Assembly: GCF_947495665.1 (NCBI RefSeq)
Contig: NZ_CANLZV010000006.1
Coordinates: 186,001 to 250,000 of the forward strand
Length of the DNA: 64,000 nt
Direction of reading: 5' to 3'
Origin: an uncultured Sunxiuqinia sp.
GTDB taxonomy: Bacteria > Bacteroidota > Bacteroidia > Bacteroidales > Prolixibacteraceae
Shown: positions 50,380-60,021 of the stretch, one piece after another
How positions within the stretch are numbered: the first letter of the stretch is position 1
Layout: the number at the start of each line of letters is the position of its first letter
Position numbers and translations under genes: made by a program
The notes under the pieces: model-generated
Database searches by the model: none
What the model was told of the DNA's origin: nothing
What the model saw: only the letters and a program-made list of their open reading frames with translations

Positions 50380-50964
50380 ATGTACGAATACATTCAGGGA
50401 AAAATAACCGGACTGACTCCCGCCAACGCGATCATTGAAGCCGGTTCCATTGGTTATTTTATTCAAATTTCGCTCAATACTTATTCGCTCATCAACGGGA
50501 AAGAGCATACCAAGCTCTTTCTGCACCAAACCGTTCGTGAAGATGCTCACCTGCTGTACGGATTTGCAGAAGCAGGTGAACGCGAACTCTTTCGTTTGCT
50601 GATTTCGGTCAATGGCATTGGGTCCAACACCGCCATGATGATGCTATCATCGCTAACAGCTGAAGAAATCCGCCAGGCTATTCTGGGTGAAAACGTTAAC
50701 TTACTGAAAAGTATAAAGGGCATTGGTGCAAAAACAGCACAGCGGGTCATTATTGATCTGAAAGATAAGATTGGAAAAACAGCAGCCAGCGACCAAATTT
50801 TAATCTCAAAAGCAGACAATACAATCCGCGATGAAGCGTTATCAGCATTAGTAATGCTGGGATTTGCCAAGAAGAATATTGAAAAAGAACTGGACAAACT
50901 TCTGAAAGCCAATCCTGATCTGACCGTCGAAGACACCATAAAAAGAGCCTTAAAGGGGCTGTAA
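50380..50964 (+). CDS. ruvA: Holliday junction branch migration protein RuvA
   Basis: A 194-residue RuvA, which binds four-way DNA junctions and directs the RuvB motor. N-terminal OB domain (MYEYIQGKITGLTPANAIIE, HLLYGFAEAGERELFRLLIS), two helix-hairpin-helix motifs (NGIGSNTAMMMLSSL and IKGIGAKTAQRVIIDLKDK), and the RuvB-binding C-terminal domain (ALVMLGFAKKNIEKELDKLL). It lies 11 bases after pdxA and 18 bases before sprA. ruvA next to sprA is seen in other Bacteroidota. Confidence 0.95.
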   Translation: MYEYIQGKITGLTPANAIIEAGSIGYFIQISLNTYSLINGKEHTKLFLHQTVREDAHLLYGFAEAGERELFRLLISVNGIGSNTAMMMLSSLTAEEIRQAILGENVNLLKSIKGIGAKTAQRVIIDLKDKIGKTAASDQILISKADNTIRDEALSALVMLGFAKKNIEKELDKLLKANPDLTVEDTIKRALKGL

Positions 50965-50982
50965 CGTTGAAAAAGACTGGCA

Positions 50983-53900
50983 TTGAAAAAGAGCTTAACA
51001 AATATCCTTGCAACAGTTGTTTTTCCGGGAGTACTGAGCATGGGCTGGATATTGTCTCCACCCCCTACCAACGGACAGACAAAGACCAGCAATGCCATTA
51101 TTACCGATTCGTTGGAAATTGACACAACCGGCACCCTTCCTTACCCTTTTGAGGATGAGCCGGTTTTTGAATTTCCGGACAGCAAAGACAGTTCCGAGCT
51201 CTTTTTAAGCCGCCCGTCCAACATCAACACCGAAATGGAGTATGACCCGGAAACCGGTGAGTACATTTTCTATGAGAAGATTGGGAACCTGAATTACCGG
51301 CTCCCAAAAACCATGACCCTCCAGGAGTTTGTCGATTACGACTTTAAAAATTCGATTCGCAACTACTGGCGTACCCGAGGCAACCAGCTTGACATGGAAA
51401 CTCAGGGTTCGGTTATTCCCAGCCTGACTGTTGGTGGCGAAGCCTTCAACCGGATTTTTGGAGGCAACAGCATTGACATCCGTCCGCAAGGTTATGTTGA
51501 AGTAAGCTTTGGCTACCAGATGAATGCCATTGAAAACCCGGCAATTCCCGAGCGCCTGCGCAAAACTCCAACCTTCGACTTCGACCAAAAGATCCAGATG
51601 AACGTCATGGGAAGCATTGGCGAAAAGATGAAAATGCGGGTCAATTACAACACCGAGGCGACTTTCGACTATGAAAACAAGATGAACATCGACTATACCG
51701 GCGATGAAGATGAAATTCTCAAAAAAGTCGAAGCCGGTAACGTGTCGCTACCCCTCAACGGATCGCTGATCACTGGCGGAACCAACCTGTTTGGGGTGAA
51801 AACCGAAATGCAGTTTGGAAAACTGAACCTGACCACCATTTTCTCTCAAAACAAAGGCGAAACGCAGGTCATTGAAACAGAAGGAGGAGCCCAAAAATCA
51901 ACGTTTGAAATTGAAGTACTGGACTACGATGCCAACCGCCACTTTTTCCTGGCGCAGTACTTTCGTGATACGTATAACGAAGCCCTGGCCAAGCTACCCG
52001 TTGTCCGGTCCTCCATCACCATTAATAAAATTGAAGTCTGGGTAACCAATAAATCCAATCAAACCAATGAATCCCGGAACATACTGGCTTTTATGGACCT
52101 GGGCGAACATCAGAAAAATATTTACAACACAGTTCCCGGCTTTCAGGAAACGACAACAAGGCCCTATCCGGAAAACATTTATCCGTTTAACGAGGCCAAC
52201 AACCTGTACACCGAAATTGTAACCAGCTACAGCGACATCCGCGAAGCCAACCTGATCAATAAAACCATGCAAAGCCTGGATGCCTTCAACTTTAAAGGTG
52301 GTCAGGATTTTGAGAAAGTAGAACAAGCCCGGAAGCTGAGCCCTTCGGAATATACTGTCCATGAAAACCTGGGCTACGTTTCGCTGAACTCTTCGCTAAA
52401 TACGGATGAAGTTCTGATGGTAGCCTACAACTACACGGCCAACGGCAAAACTTACCAGGTGGGTGAATTCTCAACCGATGGCATTGAGGCACCGCAGACC
52501 CTTGTTATGAAGCTATTGAAAGGCACCAACTTGTCACCCCGCTACCCGACCTGGAAGCTGATGATGAAAAACATTTACAGCCTGAATGCCTACCAGCTGT
52601 CCAAGGAAAACTTCATTCTTGATGTGCTCTACCAAAACGACTCGGGAACCGACATCAACTACCTTCCCGAAACCAACCTGGAAGGACACATCCTGCTGAA
52701 TGTATTGAATGTTGACAACCTGAATACACAACTCGATCCGGGATCAGATGGTGTGTTTGACTACATTGAAGGCATCACCGTTCTTTCATCCAGCGGGCGA
52801 ATCATTTTCCCGGTGCTGGAGCCGTTTGGAAGCCACCTGGCCGATTCCATCTCTGACCCTGCCCTGGCTGAAAAGTATGCTTACCGTTCGCTTTACGACT
52901 CGACAAAAACCTATGCCGAACAAGATACCAAACACAACAAATTTATTCTGAAAGGAAGCTACGAAGGCTCTTCCAGCTCTGAAATTGCCCTGGAGAGAAT
53001 GAACGTAGCACAAGGCTCGGTTAAAGTAACTGCCGGCGGACACGAGCTGCAGGAGTACATCGACTACACCGTTGACTACACCCTGGGGCGCGTAAAGATC
53101 ATCAATGCCGGTCTGCTGGAATCCGGAACGCCCATTCGCATCAGCACCGAAAGTGAAGACTTGTTTAGCGTACAGCGCAAAACACTGGTAGGAACCCACG
53201 CCAACTATGCCTTCTCCGACAATTTCAACCTGGGGGCAACTGTGCTGCACATGAACGAACGCCCACTGACACAAAAAGTCACCTATGGCGAAGATCCGAT
53301 TTCCAACACCATCTGGGGACTGGATGTGAACTACAATACCGAGTCTAACCTGCTGACCACGCTGGTAGACAAACTGCCTTTTATTGAAACCAAAGAACCG
53401 TCATCCATTTCCATGGAGGCAGAGTTTGCCCAGCTAATCCCCGGGCACTCAAAGGTAATCGACAAAGAAGGAACTGTTTACATTGATGACTTTGAAGCGA
53501 CCAAAACATCCATCAACCTCAAAGCACGGCAGGCATGGGTGTTGGCCAGTACTCCACAAAAGCAGGAAGACCTGTTTCCCGAAGGAAACCTGAACGACGA
53601 CCTGGCCTACGGATACAACCGCGCCAAACTGGCCTGGTACATCATTGACCCGCTGTTTTTGCGCAACACCTCACAAACCCCTTCGCACATCAAAGGCGAC
53701 CGCAACCAACAGCGCAATCACTTTGTACGCGAGGTCTTTTTAAAAGAAATTTTTCCGGATAAAGAAACACCCACCGGAACACCCACCAACATTCCGGTGC
53801 TTGACCTGGCCTATTACCCCAACGAAAAAGGGCCTTACAACTTCGACACGGCGCCATCAGCCTACTCTGCGGGGGTTAACTCAGACGGTAAACTCAACAA

Positions 53901-56900
53901 CCCGGAGTCGCGCTGGGCTGGAATCATGCGTAAAATTGAAACGACTGATTTTGAAGCTGCCAACATCGAATACATCGAATTCTGGATGATGGATCCTTTC
54001 GTGTACGACAAGCAAAACGGAGTTGCAGCTGAGGGAGGTGACCTGTATTTCAACCTTGGAGATATTTCGGAAGACCTGTTGAAGGATTCACGCAAATCCT
54101 TTGAAAATGGCCTGCCTGAAACTGCCGAGCTGCAGGATGTAGACACCACTGTTTGGGGACGCGTCTCCACCAAACAATCTATCGTAAATGCTTTTGCCAA
54201 TGATCCGGTTTCGCGCCAATTTCAGGATATCGGTTTTGATGGCTTAAACGATGATGACGAACGCTCGTTTTTCCAAAGCTACCTACAGGCACTGGAAGGC
54301 ATCCTGGCTCAAACCGCTTTAACCGAAGCCCTGAATGACCCGGCCAGTGACAACTATCATTACTATCGCGGATCTGATTTTGATGCGGAACAGGCTAGTA
54401 TTCTAACACGGTACAAGAATTACAACGGGCCGGATGGCAACTCTCCCACCTCGGAGATGTCGCCTGAGTCTTACCCCACAACGGCCTCCACCATGCCCGA
54501 TATTGAAGACATTAATAACGACAATACCCTGAACGAATACGAACGCTATTTCCAGTACCGTATCAGCATTCGCCCCGAGGACATGCAACTGGGCCAAAAC
54601 TTCATTACCGATATTCGGGTGGGCCAAAGTGAAGGCCCCAGCGGAGGTGTTCAGGAAGTTAACTGGTACCAGTTTAAAGTCCCTGTCAGTGCTTTTGAAA
54701 ACAAGATTGACATGGACGAATTCCGCTCCATTCGCTTCATGCGGGTATTCCTTAAAGGCTTTCAGGACACCACCATTCTGCGTTTTGCAACCATGGACCT
54801 GGTACGAGCCGACTGGCGACGGTTTACCGATGAAATTGATGAAACAAGCGTGCCTCCAAGCCCGCAAACCGAATTTGAAATATCAGCAGTCAACATTGAA
54901 GAAAACAGCCGCAGAGAGCCTGTAAACTACATTCTTCCACCGGGAATCGACCGGGTGATTGACCCGGCAAACCCACAGCTACTGCAGCTTAACGAACAGT
55001 CGCTGGTACTGAAAGTCATCGACCTGCAAATGGGCGATGTGCGGGCTGCCTACAAAACATTGGGCATGGACTTCAGGCGTTATCGTCGCCTTAAACTGGA
55101 GCTGCATGCCGAAGAAATTGATGGCTATCCGCTTAACGACGATCAGCTGCATTACTTCATCCGGTTGGGAACCGACGAAAACAACTATTACGAGTATGAA
55201 GTTCCGCTAAAACTGACCGAACCCGGCTTCTACAATGGCGACATTGAAAGCCAGCGTTACCTGGTTTGGCCCGATGAAAACCGGATTGACATTCCGCTCG
55301 ACCTGTTTACCGAAGCCAAAATGGCCCGGAATGCCTTGTCTCGCCAAGCCGGAGCCTCTGTCAATATTTCCGATGTTTACGAGACTTCGCACCAGGGATG
55401 GAACAACAACAAAAATATTGTGAAGGTAAAAGGAACGCCCAACCTGGCTGAGGTAGGTGTCATCCTAATGGGAGTCCGTCATAAACAGCAGGGCAACCTC
55501 AACCCCGGCCCCAAATCGGTAGAGGTATGGGCCAATGAGCTCCGCTTAACCGACTTTGATGAAGAAGGTGGATGGGCTGCCAATGCCCGGGTTTCAGCCC
55601 GACTGGCCGACCTGGGATCCGTGGTGGTGGCCGGACGCACCCGTTCTTCCGGTTTCGGAAGCATTGATCAAACCATGAACGAGCGTGCCCTGGACGACTT
55701 GGTGGAATACGACATTTCATCCAACTTCGAGCTAGGCAAGTTTTTCCCCGAAAAAGCCAAAGTCCGCATTCCGCTGTATGTGGGAGTTTCCAAAAGCATC
55801 AGCAATCCCAAATACAATCCGCTGGATCCGGATATTGAAATGAAGGATGCTGTCGATCAGCTTGATTCCCGGTCGGAACGCGACTCGCTGAAACAGATCG
55901 CTCAGGACTATGTCAGCCGCAAGAGCATTAACTTCACGAACGTGAAGGTTGACAAGATGAGTAAGTCCGGCAAGCCCCGCCTGTATGATCCGACCAACTT
56001 CTCGGTAACCTATGCTTACAACGAGATGAAGAAACGGAACGTGAATACCGAATACAGCCTGGAAAAAAACTACCGGGGGATGTTTAGCTACAATTTCAAC
56101 AATCGTCCGAAGTTGGTGGAGCCTTTCAAAAAAGTAAATTTCCTGAAAGGGAGAGCCCTTCAGCTGGTTCGGGATTTTAACTTCTACCCCATGCCTACCC
56201 AGTTGTCGTACCGCACGGACCTTTACCGGCATTACAAAGAAGTGCAGGCCCGTAACCTGACCAATCCGAATATGATTATTCCCCGCACCTTCGACAAGGA
56301 ATTTCTTTGGAACAGGTACTTCGACCTAAACTTCAACCTGACCCGGTCGCTGAAACTGGATTTCTCCTCGCAGGGAACCGCCCGCATTGATGAGCCGGCC
56401 GGGCGCATTAACCGGCGCGATGATGATTATGAGTTAAAACGAGACTCCATCATCACCAACCTGCTCAACCTGGGACGCCCCATTTTATACCATCATACGT
56501 TTAACGCTTCGTATGTGGCACCGCTCAACAAAATTCCATTCCTGAACTGGGTAAGCGCAACCGGACGCTACCAGGCGCAGTACGACTGGTATGCGGGCCC
56601 CATTACCGACGAGTCAACCCGACTGGGGAATACGGCCGAAAATGCCCGGGTGGCCCAGCTGAACGGACAGGTAAACATGCTTAACCTGTACAACAAAGTG
56701 TCGTTTCTGAAAGAAGTGAACCAGAAGTTTGGCTCCAGCACGCGCTCGGCACGAAGCTCGCGCAGCCGCGCTCAGGCCGCAACGCGCTCCAGAGGCAAGC
56801 AGGAAGATCCAAGATACAAGATTGTCACCTACGAAAGTGCCCGCACCAACCTGAAAGCCAACACGGCCAAGGTAATTAACCACAAGCTGAAAACAGAAGA

Positions 56901-58518
56901 TGTACAGGTTACTTTGGTCAACCCCACAGGAGGCCAGGTAGAAGGAGAAGTGGTGGTGGTTAACGAAAACCGGGTGACCGTAACCGTTCCGGATAACACC
57001 AGTCAGGTGATGGTTCGCGTAAGCGGAAAACGGGAAGTAGGCGATGGCGTGATGCTGAAAATAGCGCAATACACAGCGCGCACACTCATGAGTGTTAAAA
57101 ACATTTCCGTCTCGTATTCCAGTTCCGATGGAACCATTATGCCAGGATTCCTGCCCGAGCCCGCCTTCTTTGGTGCCGGTAATTACACACCCGACCCGGT
57201 AACCTTTGGCAACATTGGCAGCAGCAATGCGCCCGGATTCCCTTTCCTTTTTGGCTGGCAGGATGATGATTTTGCCCGCAAAGCCATCAGCAAAGGCTGG
57301 TACACCAATGATACCACCCTGAATGCGCCGTACCGGATGAACCACAACGAAACCTTCAGCATTCGTGCCAACGTGGAGCCTATTCCCTTTCTGCGCATCG
57401 ACCTGACGGCCAACCGTTCGTATTCAGAAAACATGCAGGAATACTATTCCTACGACCATACATCCGGAAGTTTCAGTTCCAACAGCAGAACCCTGCAAGG
57501 CAACTTCTCCATGTCCATCAACACCTGGAGTACTGCTTTCAGCAAAATTGGCGAAGCCGAAATTCAGGAATCAGCTCCTTTTCAGGAAATGATGGACTAC
57601 CGCCGAACCATTGCCTGGCGTTTGGCCGGTCAGCGCATTGCCAACCCGGCTGTGGGCTACAGCCCCGAGGCGCCGCATACCATTGCCGAAGGCTATCCGG
57701 CGGGCTACGGACCTACCTCGCAGCAGGTATTGATTCCGGCTTTTATTGCCGCCTACACTGGTCAGGATCCGAGCAAAGTGTCACTCGATCCGTTCCCTTC
57801 CATCAAACACATGCGCCCCAACTGGCGGGTGACCTATGATGGCCTGGTGACCAAAATTGAAGGCTTGAATAAAGTGCTCAAAACACTCAACATCAACCAT
57901 GCTTACCGCTCCAGCTACAATGTGGGTTCATTCATTACCAACCTGAGCTATAATGACCAGGTGTACAATGATGGCTTTAGCTATGTGTTGAACGAATTGA
58001 GCGGCAATTTCATTGGCCGATACGACATTAACGTGGTGAGCATCAACGAACAGTTCAGCCCGCTGATTAACATGGATGTTACCTGGCTGAATGATATGAC
58101 TACCCGTGCCGAAGTGAGCCGGAGCCGCAACCTGGCGCTTAACTTTGCCAACAACCAGCTCACCGAAGTGCTGACCAACGAGTACACCTTTGGACTGGGC
58201 TACCGGTTCGAGCGCATGGACTTAATCATCAAAACCAAGCGTTCGCAAAAGGCCTATTCCAACGACCTGAATATCCGGGCCGACGTGTCGTTCCGCAAAA
58301 ACAAAACCCTGATTCGCAAACTGGTAGAGGCAACCAACCAGCTAACAGCCGGACAAAACGCCATTACCATTAAAACCACCGCCGACTACATGCTCAGCGA
58401 CCGGTTCCAAATGCGCGTCTATTTCGACAAGGTCATCAACAAGCCCTTTACCTCCTTGTCATTCCCAACCTCCAACACCAACTTTGGGCTGAGCTTCCGC
58501 TTCACCTTGGCGCAGTAG
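50983..58518 (+). CDS. sprA: SprA/Sov, outer-membrane translocon of type IX secretion
   Basis: A 2511-residue protein, the size of SprA (F. johnsoniae) and Sov (P. gingivalis), the giant beta-barrel through which type IX secretion substrates cross the outer membrane. It is needed for gliding motility in species that glide. Start TTG at 50983, then a signal peptide (MKKSLTNILATVVFPGVLS). The body shows repeated long beta-strands: GNSIDIRPQGYVEVSFGYQ near 165-185, FEATKTSINLKARQAWVLAS, and many extended pairs. A Ser/Arg-rich stretch (RSARSSRSRAQAATRSRG, about 1920-1940) sits in the last third. The final residues (FRFTLAQ) form a C-terminal strand. It is the last gene of the pdxA unit. Confidence 0.93.
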   Translation: MKKSLTNILATVVFPGVLSMGWILSPPPTNGQTKTSNAIITDSLEIDTTGTLPYPFEDEPVFEFPDSKDSSELFLSRPSNINTEMEYDPETGEYIFYEKIGNLNYRLPKTMTLQEFVDYDFKNSIRNYWRTRGNQLDMETQGSVIPSLTVGGEAFNRIFGGNSIDIRPQGYVEVSFGYQMNAIENPAIPERLRKTPTFDFDQKIQMNVMGSIGEKMKMRVNYNTEATFDYENKMNIDYTGDEDEILKKVEAGNVSLPLNGSLITGGTNLFGVKTEMQFGKLNLTTIFSQNKGETQVIETEGGAQKSTFEIEVLDYDANRHFFLAQYFRDTYNEALAKLPVVRSSITINKIEVWVTNKSNQTNESRNILAFMDLGEHQKNIYNTVPGFQETTTRPYPENIYPFNEANNLYTEIVTSYSDIREANLINKTMQSLDAFNFKGGQDFEKVEQARKLSPSEYTVHENLGYVSLNSSLNTDEVLMVAYNYTANGKTYQVGEFSTDGIEAPQTLVMKLLKGTNLSPRYPTWKLMMKNIYSLNAYQLSKENFILDVLYQNDSGTDINYLPETNLEGHILLNVLNVDNLNTQLDPGSDGVFDYIEGITVLSSSGRIIFPVLEPFGSHLADSISDPALAEKYAYRSLYDSTKTYAEQDTKHNKFILKGSYEGSSSSEIALERMNVAQGSVKVTAGGHELQEYIDYTVDYTLGRVKIINAGLLESGTPIRISTESEDLFSVQRKTLVGTHANYAFSDNFNLGATVLHMNERPLTQKVTYGEDPISNTIWGLDVNYNTESNLLTTLVDKLPFIETKEPSSISMEAEFAQLIPGHSKVIDKEGTVYIDDFEATKTSINLKARQAWVLASTPQKQEDLFPEGNLNDDLAYGYNRAKLAWYIIDPLFLRNTSQTPSHIKGDRNQQRNHFVREVFLKEIFPDKETPTGTPTNIPVLDLAYYPNEKGPYNFDTAPSAYSAGVNSDGKLNNPESRWAGIMRKIETTDFEAANIEYIEFWMMDPFVYDKQNGVAAEGGDLYFNLGDISEDLLKDSRKSFENGLPETAELQDVDTTVWGRVSTKQSIVNAFANDPVSRQFQDIGFDGLNDDDERSFFQSYLQALEGILAQTALTEALNDPASDNYHYYRGSDFDAEQASILTRYKNYNGPDGNSPTSEMSPESYPTTASTMPDIEDINNDNTLNEYERYFQYRISIRPEDMQLGQNFITDIRVGQSEGPSGGVQEVNWYQFKVPVSAFENKIDMDEFRSIRFMRVFLKGFQDTTILRFATMDLVRADWRRFTDEIDETSVPPSPQTEFEISAVNIEENSRREPVNYILPPGIDRVIDPANPQLLQLNEQSLVLKVIDLQMGDVRAAYKTLGMDFRRYRRLKLELHAEEIDGYPLNDDQLHYFIRLGTDENNYYEYEVPLKLTEPGFYNGDIESQRYLVWPDENRIDIPLDLFTEAKMARNALSRQAGASVNISDVYETSHQGWNNNKNIVKVKGTPNLAEVGVILMGVRHKQQGNLNPGPKSVEVWANELRLTDFDEEGGWAANARVSARLADLGSVVVAGRTRSSGFGSIDQTMNERALDDLVEYDISSNFELGKFFPEKAKVRIPLYVGVSKSISNPKYNPLDPDIEMKDAVDQLDSRSERDSLKQIAQDYVSRKSINFTNVKVDKMSKSGKPRLYDPTNFSVTYAYNEMKKRNVNTEYSLEKNYRGMFSYNFNNRPKLVEPFKKVNFLKGRALQLVRDFNFYPMPTQLSYRTDLYRHYKEVQARNLTNPNMIIPRTFDKEFLWNRYFDLNFNLTRSLKLDFSSQGTARIDEPAGRINRRDDDYELKRDSIITNLLNLGRPILYHHTFNASYVAPLNKIPFLNWVSATGRYQAQYDWYAGPITDESTRLGNTAENARVAQLNGQVNMLNLYNKVSFLKEVNQKFGSSTRSARSSRSRAQAATRSRGKQEDPRYKIVTYESARTNLKANTAKVINHKLKTEDVQVTLVNPTGGQVEGEVVVVNENRVTVTVPDNTSQVMVRVSGKREVGDGVMLKIAQYTARTLMSVKNISVSYSSSDGTIMPGFLPEPAFFGAGNYTPDPVTFGNIGSSNAPGFPFLFGWQDDDFARKAISKGWYTNDTTLNAPYRMNHNETFSIRANVEPIPFLRIDLTANRSYSENMQEYYSYDHTSGSFSSNSRTLQGNFSMSINTWSTAFSKIGEAEIQESAPFQEMMDYRRTIAWRLAGQRIANPAVGYSPEAPHTIAEGYPAGYGPTSQQVLIPAFIAAYTGQDPSKVSLDPFPSIKHMRPNWRVTYDGLVTKIEGLNKVLKTLNINHAYRSSYNVGSFITNLSYNDQVYNDGFSYVLNELSGNFIGRYDINVVSINEQFSPLINMDVTWLNDMTTRAEVSRSRNLALNFANNQLTEVLTNEYTFGLGYRFERMDLIIKTKRSQKAYSNDLNIRADVSFRKNKTLIRKLVEATNQLTAGQNAITIKTTADYMLSDRFQMRVYFDKVINKPFTSLSFPTSNTNFGLSFRFTLAQ

Positions 58519-58615
58519 GGGAAAGTCAGAAAGGCTCATGGGAAGAGTGATTACATGGTCATTCAATAATTTCAGGCACTCACTTGAATCCCCTGCTTCT
58601 GAAGTATATTTTTAG

Positions 58616-58623
58616 TACTTTTG
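58616..58623 (+). promoter_or_regulatory. -7 box for the U32 peptidase gene
   Basis: TACTTTTG, full TAnnTTTG match, 24 bases before the ATG at 58647. No TTTG at the -33 distance, only a TTG at 58584-58586. Confidence 0.5.
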
Positions 58624-58646
58624 CCCCCATCAATTAAGCAACCGGG

Positions 58647-59906
58647 ATGGAAAGAAGAGATATAGAAATTATGGCGCCGGTAGGTTCCTACGAATCATTG
58701 GCCGCAGCCATTCAGGGAGGAGCTGGATCGGTTTATTTTGGGGTTGAAAAACTCAACATGCGTTCCCGTTCATCCAACAACTTCACCTTGGAAGACCTCA
58801 GGAAGATTGTGGACATCGCCACCAAGCATGGGGTTAAGACTTACCTTACGGTCAACATCATTGTGTTTGACAATGAGCTGGACAAGCTGCACGAAATTAT
58901 TGATGCCGCCAAGGAAGCTGGCATTACCGCCATCATTGCCAGCGACATTGCTGCCATTGCCTATGCCCACAGTGTAGGAGTAGAAGTGCACATTTCTACC
59001 CAGGTGAACATCACCAACATTGAAGCGGTAAAGTTCTACGCACAATATGCCGATGTGGTGGTGCTGGCACGTGAGATGAACCTCGGACGTGTTTGGGAAA
59101 TCAGCAAACAAATAAAAGAACAAAACATCACCGGACCGGCAGGTAAACTCATTCAAATTGAAATGTTTGTCCACGGAGCCTTGTGCATGGCTGTTTCAGG
59201 CAAATGTTACCTAAGCCTGCAGGAGATGAATTCATCGGCCAACCGTGGAAGCTGCATGCAAACCTGTCGCCGGGCCTACACCGTAACCGACAAGGAAACC
59301 GGTGCCGAACTTGAGGTTGACAATGAATACATCATGTCGCCCAAAGACTTAAAAACCATTCACTTTCTAAATAAATTGCTCGATGCCGGCGTTTCGGTCC
59401 TGAAGATTGAAGGGCGGGCACGTTCTCCCGAATATGTTAAAACAGTGGTGGAATGCTACCGCGAGGCTGTTGACGCCTACTTCAACAACGAATTTACCGA
59501 TGAGAAGATCAGCGCATGGGACGAATGCCTGAAAACGGTTTTCAACCGTGGTTTCTGGGATGGCTACTACCTGGGGCAACGCCTGGGCGAGTGGAGCAAG
59601 AACTACGGTTCGGTGGCCACCAAGCGTAAATTGTATTTGGGCAAGGGCATGAACTATTTCTCCAAACTGGGTGTGGCCGAATTTAAAATGGAAGCCGGCA
59701 AACTTCAGGTGGGCGATGAAATTCTGATTACCGGCCCAACCACCGGCGTGGTAGAAGCTACCGTGGAAGAAATACGTGTTGATTTAAAACCTGTTGAAGA
59801 AACCAAACGTGGCGAGCGGTTCTCCATTAAGCTGGGTCAAACCATTCGTCGTTCCGATAAATTATACAAAATAGTTCCAGCCAGTGAAGTTCATCAGCGA
59901 AAATAA
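58647..59906 (+). CDS. U32 peptidase family protein (TrhP/YegQ-like)
   Basis: A 419-residue U32 protein. Peptidase-like core: IEIMAPVGSYESLAAAIQGG, SVYFGVEKLNMRSRS, and the family signature IEMFVHGALCMAVSGKCYLS near residues 170-190, with nearby cysteines (GSCMQTCRRAY) that can hold an iron-sulfur cluster. The C-terminal beta-barrel is short. In E. coli YegQ/TrhP makes 5-hydroxyuridine in tRNA, and RlhA hydroxylates rRNA; the length and motif order match TrhP better than a protease such as PrtC. RNA hydroxylation is inferred. Confidence 0.85.
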   Translation: MERRDIEIMAPVGSYESLAAAIQGGAGSVYFGVEKLNMRSRSSNNFTLEDLRKIVDIATKHGVKTYLTVNIIVFDNELDKLHEIIDAAKEAGITAIIASDIAAIAYAHSVGVEVHISTQVNITNIEAVKFYAQYADVVVLAREMNLGRVWEISKQIKEQNITGPAGKLIQIEMFVHGALCMAVSGKCYLSLQEMNSSANRGSCMQTCRRAYTVTDKETGAELEVDNEYIMSPKDLKTIHFLNKLLDAGVSVLKIEGRARSPEYVKTVVECYREAVDAYFNNEFTDEKISAWDECLKTVFNRGFWDGYYLGQRLGEWSKNYGSVATKRKLYLGKGMNYFSKLGVAEFKMEAGKLQVGDEILITGPTTGVVEATVEEIRVDLKPVEETKRGERFSIKLGQTIRRSDKLYKIVPASEVHQRK

Positions 59907-59997
59907 AACCGCCCGGGCAATGAAATTAAGAATGACTGGTTAATAAGTCATCCGAAATTCAAGGCCAAAATATTTCGCCGCTGCCTGACTTTCTTGT

Positions 59998-60005
59998 TAT
60001 TTTTG
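59998..60005 (+). promoter_or_regulatory. -7 box for the 917-residue gene
   Basis: TATTTTTG, a full TAnnTTTG match 17 bases before the ATG. The -33 element is not clear. Confidence 0.45.
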
Positions 60006-60021
60006 ATAAAAAAATCAGATT

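Noticed and set aside
51205-58187. Long minus-strand ORFs inside sprA
   Set aside because: They are antisense shadows of a strongly coding frame, with no domains of their own.
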